Shown one piece after another: positions 55,022 through 62,927 of a DNA stretch of 64,000 bases. Under the pieces are notes generated by a model. The model made no database searches. It had not been told where the DNA came from and saw nothing but the letters and a program-made list of their open reading frames with translations. The stretch lies in the NCBI RefSeq assembly GCF_007860135.1, contig NZ_SJPV01000001.1:124001-188000 (forward strand), given 5' to 3'. Position 1 is the first letter of the stretch. Every line of letters begins with the position of its first letter. The translations under genes and the position numbers were made by a program. The DNA is from Novipirellula artificiosorum (lineage in GTDB: Bacteria; Planctomycetota; Planctomycetia; Pirellulales; Pirellulaceae).

Positions 55022-56371
55022 ATGCCAAACCCACTCTCGCGACGCACGATTCTGCGCGGCCTCGGCGTCTCGATTGCCTTACCGTTGCTTGAATCCATGT
55101 CGCCGTCTCGGCTGCTCGCTGCGACCAGCAAACCAGCCGCAGCACCGCTGCGCATGGGCTTCTTTTATGTGCCAAACGGAATGCACATGCCGGACTGGAC
55201 ACCCAAGCAAGAAGGGGCGAAGTTTGAATTGCCTGAGACGTTGGCTGGTTTGTCCGAATGTCGCGACAAGTTCAATGTGCTGACGGGATTGACGCTGGAT
55301 GGAGCCTACGCGCATGGTGACGGCGGCGGTGACCACGCCCGCAGCGTTGCCGCGTTCTTGACAGGGGCCCATCCGCGAAAAACCAACGGTGCGGATATCC
55401 AAAACGGCGTTTCCGTGGATCAGCTTGCCGCCCAGCAGATTGGCGGGGCGACCCGGTTTGGGTCTCTTGAACTCGGGCTTGAAGCGAGCGCTCAAAGTGG
55501 GAACTGTGACAGCGGATACAGCTGTGCCTATGCATCGAACATGTCATGGCGAGGTCCCACCAACCCGGTCGCCAAAGAAATTGATCCCCGAGCTTTATTC
55601 GATCGGTTGTTCGAGGGTCAAACGGTGAAGGCGACTCGGCGCGCCAAAAGTGTTCGTGAGAAGTATCGAAAAAGTGTCCTCGACTTTGTTCAAGAGGATG
55701 CCAAGCGGTTGCACCAAAAGCTGCCAGAGATCGATCGTCGGAAACTGGATGAATATCTCTACGCGGTCCGCGATGTCGAAAAACGGATTGCCGGTGCGGA
55801 CCGACTGGGGATTTCCGAAGAAGGGGTGCCTGACTACCCGCGGCCCAGCGGTGTGCCTCGCCAAATGGTCGAGCACTCCAAGTTGATGATGGACATGATC
55901 ACATTGGCGATCCAAACCGACAGTTCGCGGATTGTCTCGTTCATGTTTACCAACGCAGGCAGCAACCGAAGCTATCCAGAAATTGGTGTCAGCGAAGGGC
56001 ATCACGAACTATCGCACCACGGCAAGAGCAAACACAAGCAAGCTCAAATTGCGAAAATCAATCGGTTCCATGTCGATCAGTTTGCTTACCTGCTGAAACG
56101 ACTCAGCAGTGTGTCCGAGGGCGAGGGGACGTTGCTCGACCACTGCATGCTGGTCTACGGCAGCGGCATTAGCGACGGCGATCGACATAACCACGATGAT
56201 TTGCCCATCTTGTTAGCGGGCAGCGGAGCAGGACGCATCCAAAGCGGACGCCACCTGCGATACGAAAACAAAACGCCGCTGTGCAATTTGTATCTGTGGA
56301 TGATGCAACAGATGGGCGTCCAAGCCGACAAATTCGGCGATAGCAATGCCGTGCTCCCCAACTTGACCTAA
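55022..56371 (+). CDS. DUF1552 exported protein
   Basis: 449 residues. A Tat-type signal (SRRTILRGLGVSIALPLL) and the DUF1552 body, with MGFFYVPNGMHM, a conserved GGGDHARSVAAFLTG and LVYGSGISDGDRHNHDDLP near the end, which recall the alkaline-phosphatase-like fold. Function unknown. Downstream (44 bp) of the DUF1587/DUF1592/DUF1588/DUF1585 protein; the two are probably exported together and act on one substrate. It converges on aceF, with a nested palindromic element in the gap. Confidence 0.9.
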   Translation: MPNPLSRRTILRGLGVSIALPLLESMSPSRLLAATSKPAAAPLRMGFFYVPNGMHMPDWTPKQEGAKFELPETLAGLSECRDKFNVLTGLTLDGAYAHGDGGGDHARSVAAFLTGAHPRKTNGADIQNGVSVDQLAAQQIGGATRFGSLELGLEASAQSGNCDSGYSCAYASNMSWRGPTNPVAKEIDPRALFDRLFEGQTVKATRRAKSVREKYRKSVLDFVQEDAKRLHQKLPEIDRRKLDEYLYAVRDVEKRIAGADRLGISEEGVPDYPRPSGVPRQMVEHSKLMMDMITLAIQTDSSRIVSFMFTNAGSNRSYPEIGVSEGHHELSHHGKSKHKQAQIAKINRFHVDQFAYLLKRLSSVSEGEGTLLDHCMLVYGSGISDGDRHNHDDLPILLAGSGAGRIQSGRHLRYENKTPLCNLYLWMMQQMGVQADKFGDSNAVLPNLT

Positions 56372-56380
56372 TTTGCTAGG

Positions 56381-56501
56381 GGACTGTCAGCACTAAATTT
56401 TAGGGTAGTGGATTTCGCCAGAAATCCGTAACTCAAATAGTCTTGGAGACTTCTGGCGAAGTCCACTACGTCCCAACTCGCCGTTTTAAACTTGACAGTC
56501 C
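56381..56501. repeat. Nested inverted-repeat (MITE/REP-like) element
   Basis: Outer arms GGACTGTCA (56381-56389) and TGACAGTCC (56493-56501); inner arms GTAGTGGATTTCGCCAGAA.. (56405-56427) and the near complement ..TTCTGGCGAAGTCCACTAC (56445-56469). The right end lies 1 bp from the aceF stop codon. No coding capacity. Confidence 0.65.
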
Positions 56502-56502
56502 A

Positions 56503-57924
56503 CTAAAGCGCCAACAGCAATCGGCTCGGCGCTTCGAGGTAACCAATCACATCGTTGAGGAACCGTGCTGCGGTGCCTCCGTCGACGAGTCGGTGATCGT
56601 AGGACAGACTGAGCGGCATCATTAAACGCGGCTGAATCGAATCGTCAGGCATCACCACGGGCAGCTTGCGGCTTCGACCGACCAGCAGAATGGCGACTTC
56701 TGGAACATTCACGATCGGTGTGGAATAGGTTCCCCCGATCGCTCCGAGGTTACTGATCGTAAACGTACCGCCTCGCAAATCGCTAACCGCGAATTGACCA
56801 CCACGCACCTTACCCGACATCTCTGCCAGCGAGCGAGTGATTTCGGGAACGCCCATGCGATCTGCGTGGTGCATCACCGGAACGACCAAGCCGCGATCGG
56901 TATCGACGGCGATTCCAACGTTGACGAATTCCTTGTACAAGATCTGCTCGTTCTCTTGATCGACCGCCGCGTTGATGGTGGGGTGATGTCGCAATGCCGT
57001 TGCCACCGCCTTGATCAAGAAGGGCATCGATGTCAGTTTCAAACCCTGCGCAGCGTAGTCTTCTTTACTTGATTTGCGGAGCCGTTCCAGATCCGTGATG
57101 TCGGCATCGTCAAAATTCGTGACTCTCGGCACCGCTGACCAACTGGCGTGCATTTGTTTCGCGATCGTTTTTCGCATGCGGTCCATACGCTCGACACGAA
57201 TGGGCCCAAAATCATCGACCGCCGGTGCCGCGGCGGCTTCCAACGAATCCATGGTCGAACCCGAGTCTGCTTTCGCAGTCGATCCGCTGCGGGCGGTTTC
57301 TTGGTTGGTTCGGACGACGGCCAACACGTCTTCTCGGGTGATCCTTCCACCTTCGCCGCTACCGCGAACCGACGCCAAATCGACGCTGACTTCCCGCGCG
57401 AAACGGCGAATCGCGGGGCCAGCGGCGATGGCACTCCCCGCTTCGACGGGACTGGGTGCCGGCGCGGCGGGTGCAGGGGGCGTTGGCGTTACTGCCACGG
57501 CCGGCTGTTTGACCGCCGCGGGTGCTGAAGCCGCTTGTGCAGCCGCCGGTGGTGCAGCTGTGGGCTGGGGTGGTTCCAGTGGGGCAACCGGCGCGGCTTT
57601 GGGTTCCGTCGCTGCCTCGGGCTTGGGTTCCGCTTTGGCTTGCGGGGCTGCCGCGGGTTTGGGTTCGGCTGGCGCCGCAGCTCCCTCGGCAGCTTCCACT
57701 TCCAAGATCACGCCGCCGATCTCAACCGTGTCCCCTTCGCTGACCAGAATTTTGGTCACCTTGCCGCCTACAGACGCGGGAACCGGAACGGTTGCCTTGT
57801 CGGTTTCCATTTCGACAATGTCTTGGCCTTGGGTGATCACATCACCAACGGAGACGAAGACTTCCAAAACATCGCCCGATTCGATGCCGTCGCCCAACTC
57901 AGGCAGCTTTACTTCAGTAGCCAT
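56503..57924 (-). CDS. aceF: Dihydrolipoamide acetyltransferase (pyruvate dehydrogenase E2)
   Basis: 473 residues. One N-terminal lipoyl domain with lipoyl-Lys K43 in METDKATVPVPA, then a Pro/Ala-rich flexible linker (about 75-165), a peripheral-subunit-binding domain (AIRRFAREVSVDLASVRGSG) and the catalytic acetyltransferase domain with the active-site SYDHRLVDGG. Transfers acetyl from lipoyl to CoA. Its gene lies 85 bp after aceE on the same strand. Only one lipoyl domain, whereas some E2s have two or three. E3 (lpd) is not in the window. Confidence 0.95.
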   Translation of the reverse strand: MATEVKLPELGDGIESGDVLEVFVSVGDVITQGQDIVEMETDKATVPVPASVGGKVTKILVSEGDTVEIGGVILEVEAAEGAAAPAEPKPAAAPQAKAEPKPEAATEPKAAPVAPLEPPQPTAAPPAAAQAASAPAAVKQPAVAVTPTPPAPAAPAPSPVEAGSAIAAGPAIRRFAREVSVDLASVRGSGEGGRITREDVLAVVRTNQETARSGSTAKADSGSTMDSLEAAAAPAVDDFGPIRVERMDRMRKTIAKQMHASWSAVPRVTNFDDADITDLERLRKSSKEDYAAQGLKLTSMPFLIKAVATALRHHPTINAAVDQENEQILYKEFVNVGIAVDTDRGLVVPVMHHADRMGVPEITRSLAEMSGKVRGGQFAVSDLRGGTFTISNLGAIGGTYSTPIVNVPEVAILLVGRSRKLPVVMPDDSIQPRLMMPLSLSYDHRLVDGGTAARFLNDVIGYLEAPSRLLLAL

Positions 57925-57931
57925 ATCAGTC

Positions 57932-57953
57932 GTTTTCAGTTTTCAGTTTTCAG
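57932..57953. repeat. 7-bp tandem repeat between aceE and aceF
   Basis: About three copies of GTTTTCA (CTGAAAA on the transcribed strand) in the 85-bp aceE-aceF gap. It lies just before the aceF start and could affect the spacing of translation signals. Confidence 0.5.
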
Positions 57954-58009
57954 ATTGTCAGTGAGCAGCAGTGCAGCGGGAAAGCGTTGACGACTTTCCG
58001 CTACGAGAA

Positions 58010-60742
58010 TCACGCAAAATAGGGATTTGGCTTGTCCGCGTCAAAGCCAAGGTCCTTGATGGCGTCGGCAACTTCGGCAGGCGTGAATACGCCCGTTTTG
58101 CTGAGCCGGCTGAGCGTTGCAATGGTGATCGATTCTTTGTCGACCTCAAAATGTCGGCGGAGCGATTCACGCGTATCACTGCGCCCCATCCCGTCGGTCC
58201 CGAGAACAAAGTAGTCGCCTGGAATCCAGGGTTGCAATTGTTCGCCCAATGCCCGGACGTAGTCGCTCGCCGAGATGAACGGCCCTTCGACCCCCTCGAG
58301 CACTTCTTCCAGGTAGCTCTTCCGCGGCGTTTCGGTCGGATGCAACATGTTCCAGCGGCTGCAATCCGCGGCTTCTCGCCGCAATTGCGTGTAACTCGTG
58401 ACGCTCCACACATCGCTGGCGATGTTGTACCGGTCGGCAAGCAAGGTTTGGGCAGCGAGTGCCGAATTCAAAATGGCACCACTACCGAATAACTGCACGC
58501 GTGCTTTCGGGTTCTCGACTTCGCGGCTGTGATATTTGTAAATCCCCTTGATGATGCCCTCTTCGCAGCCCAACGGCATTTCGGGATGATCATATGCCTC
58601 GTTCTCGGCGGTGATGTAGTAGATGCAAGTCTCCCCATCTTGATACATCCTCTTGAGCCCTTCCATGATGATCACGACCGCTTCATAGGCAAAAGCGGGG
58701 TCATAAGCACGCACGGTCGGGAAGGCGATCGCGTTGAGCAAACTGTGCCCATCTTGGTGTTGCAGCCCTTCACCATTGAGCGTCGTTCGACCTGCGGTGC
58801 CGCCAATCAGAAAGCCTTTCGCTCGCATGTCCGCAGCGGCCCAAATCAGGTCACCGATCCGTTGGAACCCGAACATACTGTAGTAAATGTAAAACGGAAT
58901 CATGTTGATCCCGTGAGCGCTGTAAGCGGTTCCCGCAGCATTAAAGCTGGCCATCGAACCGGCTTCGGTGATCCCTTCTTCGAGAATTTGCCCGTCTCGA
59001 GCTTCCTTGTAGTAAGTGATTTGCTCGGAATCGACGGGTTCGTAGAGTTGGCCTGCGTGAGCGTAGATACCGAACTGACGAAACATCCCTTCCATCCCAA
59101 ACGTTCGCGATTCATCGGGAACGATCGGAACAATGTTTTTGCCGATCTTCTTATCGCGGCACAATGCAATCAAGGTTTGCACCACGGCAAAGGTGGTGCT
59201 GATATTCTTGTTCTCGACCTTGCGAATGACCTTGCGGTACTCCTCGAGCGTTGGAACCTCCACCGTGGGATGGATTTCCGGTCGGCTTGGCACCGACCCA
59301 CCCAACTTGGCACGACGTTCCTTCAGGTATTTGATTTCTTGGCTATTTGCCGGAGGTCGATAAAACGGTGCCTTGCCGACTTCTTCATCACTAATGGGAA
59401 TACCGAAGCGGGTGCGAAACTCAAGCAGTTCCTCTTCATTCATCTTCTTTTGGTTGTGGGCAACGTTTCGACCTTCTCCTGCTTCACCAAGGCCATAGCC
59501 TTTGACGGTCTTGGCGAGGATCACGGTCGGTTTTCCATTCTTCAACTCGGTCGCCAACTGATAGGCCGCGAACACTTTTTCGGGGTCGTGCCCACCACGT
59601 CGCATCTTCTCCAATCGCTCGTCGCTATAGTTTTCGACTAACTTGAGCAGTTCCGGGTACTTACCAAAGAAGTGCTCGCGGATATAGCTGCCAGGCATCC
59701 CGGTGTATTTCTGGTATTGACCATCGACCACTTCGTTCATTCGCTTGACGAGTAACCCCGATACGTCTTTCGCGAGCAGTTGGTCCCAATCATCGCCCCA
59801 GACCACTTTGATGACATTCCAACCCGCCCCACGGAATATCGACTCGAGTTCCTGGATGATTTTTCCATTCCCTCGTACCGGACCGTCGAGACGTTGCAGG
59901 TTGCAATTGATCACAAAGGTTAGGTTTTCGAGTTTCTCGCGAGCGGCCAAACCGATCGCCCCGAGTGTTTCCGGTTCGTCGCACTCGCCATCGCCAAGGA
60001 ATGCCCAAACGCGTTGATCCGCTGTGTCTTTTAGCCCGCGGTCGCGAAGGTACTCGTTGAAGCGAGCTTGATAAATGGCCATGATGGGCCCAAGCCCCAT
60101 CGACACGGTGGGGTATTCCCAAAAACCAGGCATCAGCCAAGGGTGCGGGTAGCTGCTCAGCCCGCCACCGGGAGCAAGCTCGCGACGGAAATTTTCGAGG
60201 TGCGACTCATCCAACCGTCCTTCCAAATAGGCACGGCTGTACATCCCTGGGGACGCATGCCCCTGAAAATAGATGGTATCGCCCGAGTAGCCATCCTCGC
60301 CACGACCTTTGAAAAAGTGATTGAACGCGATTTCGTACAACGTCGCACTCGATGCGAAGGTGCTGATGTGGCCTCCGACGCCCCCCTCGCGTTTGTTCGC
60401 GCGAACGACCATGGCCATCGCGTTCCAGCGGACGATCGATTTGATCCGTCGCTCGAGCTCGCGATTTCCTGGGAACGCGGGCTGATCGCTGACTGGAATC
60501 GTGTTCACATAGGGCGTGCTGGTATCTTCGTCCGATTGGATGCCCTCTTCCGCCGCCCGATCGCGGAGCTGTTCGAGCAGGAAGCGAACGCGCGCGGCCC
60601 CTTTGCTTTGCAAAACATAGTCGAGGGACGCGAGCCACTCGTGGGTTTCTGCCACGTCAATGTCTAACTCGGTTTCGTGAGCTTCGAGCTCACCGAGGAG
60701 CTGCTGGACTTCTTCTTGAGCGACCGATTTTGAATCCGACAT
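58010..60742 (-). CDS. aceE: Pyruvate dehydrogenase E1 component, homodimeric type
   Basis: 910 residues, the normal size of single-chain (alpha2) E1. The thiamine-diphosphate motif GDGECDEPETLGA...NCNLQRLDG is present, as are the KTVKGYGLG and ERVTYYKE-like segments (here EQITYYKEARDG). Decarboxylates pyruvate and acetylates the E2 lipoyl group. The N-terminal 80 residues hold the E2-binding helix-type sequence. With aceF 85 bp downstream it forms a standard aceEF unit, without a pdhR regulator next to it. Confidence 0.97.
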   Translation of the reverse strand: MSDSKSVAQEEVQQLLGELEAHETELDIDVAETHEWLASLDYVLQSKGAARVRFLLEQLRDRAAEEGIQSDEDTSTPYVNTIPVSDQPAFPGNRELERRIKSIVRWNAMAMVVRANKREGGVGGHISTFASSATLYEIAFNHFFKGRGEDGYSGDTIYFQGHASPGMYSRAYLEGRLDESHLENFRRELAPGGGLSSYPHPWLMPGFWEYPTVSMGLGPIMAIYQARFNEYLRDRGLKDTADQRVWAFLGDGECDEPETLGAIGLAAREKLENLTFVINCNLQRLDGPVRGNGKIIQELESIFRGAGWNVIKVVWGDDWDQLLAKDVSGLLVKRMNEVVDGQYQKYTGMPGSYIREHFFGKYPELLKLVENYSDERLEKMRRGGHDPEKVFAAYQLATELKNGKPTVILAKTVKGYGLGEAGEGRNVAHNQKKMNEEELLEFRTRFGIPISDEEVGKAPFYRPPANSQEIKYLKERRAKLGGSVPSRPEIHPTVEVPTLEEYRKVIRKVENKNISTTFAVVQTLIALCRDKKIGKNIVPIVPDESRTFGMEGMFRQFGIYAHAGQLYEPVDSEQITYYKEARDGQILEEGITEAGSMASFNAAGTAYSAHGINMIPFYIYYSMFGFQRIGDLIWAAADMRAKGFLIGGTAGRTTLNGEGLQHQDGHSLLNAIAFPTVRAYDPAFAYEAVVIIMEGLKRMYQDGETCIYYITAENEAYDHPEMPLGCEEGIIKGIYKYHSREVENPKARVQLFGSGAILNSALAAQTLLADRYNIASDVWSVTSYTQLRREAADCSRWNMLHPTETPRKSYLEEVLEGVEGPFISASDYVRALGEQLQPWIPGDYFVLGTDGMGRSDTRESLRRHFEVDKESITIATLSRLSKTGVFTPAEVADAIKDLGFDADKPNPYFA

Positions 60743-61068
60743 ATTCTACTTTTTTCTCTGTTGTACCTTCACGCGTATGTACCTTCACGCGTTACGATGG
60801 GCTCTGGATCACCCAGGAACAGGGGACTGTCCCCGCCACGAAGCAATGTTTGCTGGTTTGGCCACAATTGTAGACCGACTGAAAGCCACAGTTATAGCCG
60901 CGGATGGGCGTGTTTTAGCGATTTTAGACACGAGTGGCGACTATTGGCCGAGAATTGTACCGTAACAATCTCTTGTGGCGTACCGGCAGTAGGCAAAACG
61001 GGCCTGCGGCGTCGAAATCGTCCCATTTCGTTCTCCCCTGCTTTCTTTCTCGCATAGCGACCCATCCG
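60743..61068. other. Divergent intergenic region aceE/SDR with small repeats
   Basis: 326 bp. A 14-bp direct repeat TGTACCTTCACGCG occurs at 60763-60776 and 60779-60792 just upstream of aceE, and a palindrome GGGGACTGTCCCC lies at 60822-60834. Either could be an aceEF operator; neither matches a regulator I know. No supported ORF. Confidence 0.4.
60763..60792. repeat. 14-bp direct repeat upstream of aceE
   Basis: TGTACCTTCACGCG twice, 16-bp period, directly next to the aceE start region (about 20 bp upstream). Possible operator or a local duplication. Confidence 0.35.
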
Positions 61069-61845
61069 ATGTTCCAAGATACCCACGCTGTCGTCACCGG
61101 GGCTTCAAGCGGAATCGGTCGCGAAATCGCACTCTCGCTGGCTCGCAACGGCGTCAAGCGAATCGTCGTTCACTATCACGGCAATCGCGATGGCGCCAGT
61201 GAAACCGCGAAGCAGTGCTCCGCATCAGGGGCTCAGCCCATTGTGTTGCGGTGCGATTTGGCCGATGCCGAATCGATTCAACAGTTCGCATCGAATTGTT
61301 TTGCCGAGTTAGGCGAGGTCCAGACTTGGGTGAACAATGCCGGCGCCGATGTGCTGACCGGCGAAGCGGCCACGATGACATTCGCGGAAAAAATCAAGCA
61401 ATTGATTGAGGTGGATGTGCTGGGCACGATTCACTTGGCTCGGATGGCGGCCCAAGCGATGATCCGCCAGCGAGTCGAAATTCCGTCATCGATGACCTTC
61501 ATTGGATGGGATCAAGCGAGCCAAGGGATGGAAGGGGATGCGGGTCAAATGTTTGGTCCCGTCAAAGCAGCGGTGGCTGCGTTCGCGAAAAGCTTAGCTC
61601 AAACCGCTGCACCGCAAGTCCGTGTCAATCTTGTCGCGCCAGGATGGATCCGAACGTCTTGGGGCGAATCGACCGACGCGTATTGGGACCGGCGAGCGAA
61701 AGAACAGTCTCTCATGCATCGTTGGGGTTCTGCCGCCGATGTGGCTCAAGCGGTCCTTTTTGCTGCGGATCCCAACAACTCGTTCTTGACCGGACAAGAA
61801 ATCCAAGTCAACGGCGGATGGAATCGACGGTTTGCTAAGCCGTGA
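61069..61845 (+). CDS. SDR-family oxidoreductase with replaced catalytic Tyr
   Basis: 258 residues of the short-chain dehydrogenase fold: nucleotide-binding TGASSGIG at residues 10-17, NNAG at 89-92, PGWIRT and QEIQVNGGW near the end. The active-site YxxxK is F162-GPV-K166 here, so the catalytic Tyr is Phe; the Ser strand also reads IGWDQ in place of the usual SS. It may bind nucleotide without normal catalysis. ATG 61069 is chosen because the fold begins within six residues. Confidence 0.88.
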   Translation: MFQDTHAVVTGASSGIGREIALSLARNGVKRIVVHYHGNRDGASETAKQCSASGAQPIVLRCDLADAESIQQFASNCFAELGEVQTWVNNAGADVLTGEAATMTFAEKIKQLIEVDVLGTIHLARMAAQAMIRQRVEIPSSMTFIGWDQASQGMEGDAGQMFGPVKAAVAAFAKSLAQTAAPQVRVNLVAPGWIRTSWGESTDAYWDRRAKEQSLMHRWGSAADVAQAVLFAADPNNSFLTGQEIQVNGGWNRRFAKP

Positions 61846-61892
61846 CGCGGCAACTCGCTTCGCTGGCCTTCGGACCACCGCGATACGAAAAA

Positions 61893-61916
61893 AGGCTAGC
61901 CGTTTCGGGCTAGCCT
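61893..61916 (-). terminator. Intrinsic terminator of the small lipoprotein gene
   Basis: AGGCTAGCC (61893-61901) and GGCTAGCCT (61908-61916) pair perfectly over 9 bp with a 6-nt loop. On the minus strand the hairpin is followed by TTTTTT (complement of A-run 61888-61893). It also lies between the convergent SDR and lipoprotein genes and may serve both. Confidence 0.8.
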
Positions 61917-61946
61917 GTTCGTGGCTTGGCGGTTGGATCCCGTGCG

Positions 61947-62549
61947 TTACAGATTTGGCGTCGTGTAAGGCTCGACATCGCCAACCATGTGGAAGTGGTT
62001 GTGGTCGATGTACACCACTTCGATCGCTTCGCGGTCGTGAAGTGTGTGAGGAATCGGGTAGCCAACCGTGGTCTTTTCGTCGAAGTAGATCGTGCACTTG
62101 TAGTGGGCGTGGTGCAGTTGAGCAGGGCCGATCAGCGGGTAGAAGCGAGGTGGATCGATGTAGTCGGCGATCTTCTCTTTGATGATGCGAACGTCATTGC
62201 GTTGGGTTTCCCAGAGCAACGGAATGCCACCTTGAACCGGACGTGCCGATTCCAGTGCATGGACCACTTCATCATCGCTTGGCGGATCGAGAGCAACCGC
62301 AGGACCACCCGACGTCGTGGGGCCGAGGATCGGAACGCGATCATAACGTTCCTTCTTCCAAAAGTCTTCTTCGAGCTTGTGTTGGAAGTAGGGACTGACG
62401 GGAATCGGCCAGCCGAGGAAACCAAGGTTGATGTTGGTACCGCCGAGTCCGTAGCAGCCGCTCGATCCAATCGCGAGCATTGCCATCGTACAGAACGCAA
62501 GCCTTCCAGCAATCGAGGTGCGTTTGACAGTTGAATTGGGAGTCATCAT
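61947..62549 (-). CDS. Hypothetical secreted protein/lipoprotein
   Basis: About 200 residues. An N-terminal signal with a possible lipobox (LAIGSSGC) at residues about 25-32, then a soluble body with PISPYFQ-like text (here PIPVSPYFQHKLEEDFW), HHAHYKCTIYFDE and a His-rich DHNHFHMVGD end that could bind metal. I recognise no family. The ATG pair at 62544-62549 is preceded by GGAAGG at good spacing; the longer frame upstream is read through heptameric repeats and is not real coding. Confidence 0.72.
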   Translation of the reverse strand: MMTPNSTVKRTSIAGRLAFCTMAMLAIGSSGCYGLGGTNINLGFLGWPIPVSPYFQHKLEEDFWKKERYDRVPILGPTTSGGPAVALDPPSDDEVVHALESARPVQGGIPLLWETQRNDVRIIKEKIADYIDPPRFYPLIGPAQLHHAHYKCTIYFDEKTTVGYPIPHTLHDREAIEVVYIDHNHFHMVGDVEPYTTPNL

Positions 62550-62779
62550 CCGAGCAACCTTCCGTGGTTTTATTGTCGTTATCCGATTCATTCGACCCGC
62601 TCTCCAACGCTGTATGTGTTGGCGAGCTTTTGGTGTCTGCCGGCCTACGGCGAAGGATCTTCGAATCGTACGATCAGTAATCGCGTTCTGCGTACATCTA
62701 GTATCGTGTGAACCTAGGAGGATCTTGCGGATAATTCCGAAAGTTCCGAAATTTATAAGCGATCGGCGATCGGCTTTCG

Positions 62780-62856
62780 GCTGTCCGCTGTCCGCTGATA
62801 GCTGATAGCTGTCCGCTGATAGCTGATAGCTGATAGCTGATAGCTGATAGCTGGCC
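62780..62856. repeat. Tandem repeat of eleven 7-bp units
   Basis: Units in order: GCTGTCC twice, GCTGATA twice, GCTGTCC once, GCTGATA five times, then GCTGGCC. Every unit starts GCTG and the alternation of two variants suggests duplication of a block. It is non-coding and resembles the heptanucleotide repeats of other bacteria. Confidence 0.9.
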
Positions 62857-62871
62857 TCTGCGCATGCAAAA

Positions 62872-62900
62872 ACCCGCGATCGGGAGGCCCAATCGCGGGT
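62872..62900 (-). terminator. Intrinsic terminator of the BON-domain gene
   Basis: ACCCGCGAT (62872-62880) and ATCGCGGGT (62892-62900) pair over 9 bp with an 11-nt loop; on the minus strand TTTTT follows (A-run 62868-62872). It stands about 30 bp past the BON gene stop. Confidence 0.8.
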
Positions 62901-62927
62901 CATTTGTGCTGGCGATCCACCGCGACC

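Larger units (their letters stand above)
62550..62927. other. Intergenic region with heptamer repeat and terminator
   Basis: 378 bp upstream of the lipoprotein gene on the minus strand and downstream of the BON gene. It holds the 62780-62856 repeat and the BON gene terminator, and otherwise no supported ORF. Confidence 0.5.

Noticed and set aside
57074..57964. Plus-strand open frame opposite aceF
   Set aside because: Ala/Ser-rich product is the complement of the Pro/Ala linker of E2.
58529..59641. Plus-strand 370-codon open frame inside aceE
   Set aside because: Antisense of a complete E1; high GC third position bias explains long open frames.
60777..60965. 62-codon frame before the SDR gene
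   Set aside because: It starts within a direct repeat and crosses the GGGGACTGTCCCC palindrome; no ribosome site or known family.
62780..62856. CRISPR-like array
   Set aside because: Units are 7 bp without unique spacers; it is a simple tandem repeat.
62550..62903. N-terminal extension of the lipoprotein gene
   Set aside because: The frame reads through the heptamer repeat as S-Y-Q-L-S-A repeats; a proper ribosome site and signal peptide occur at 62549.
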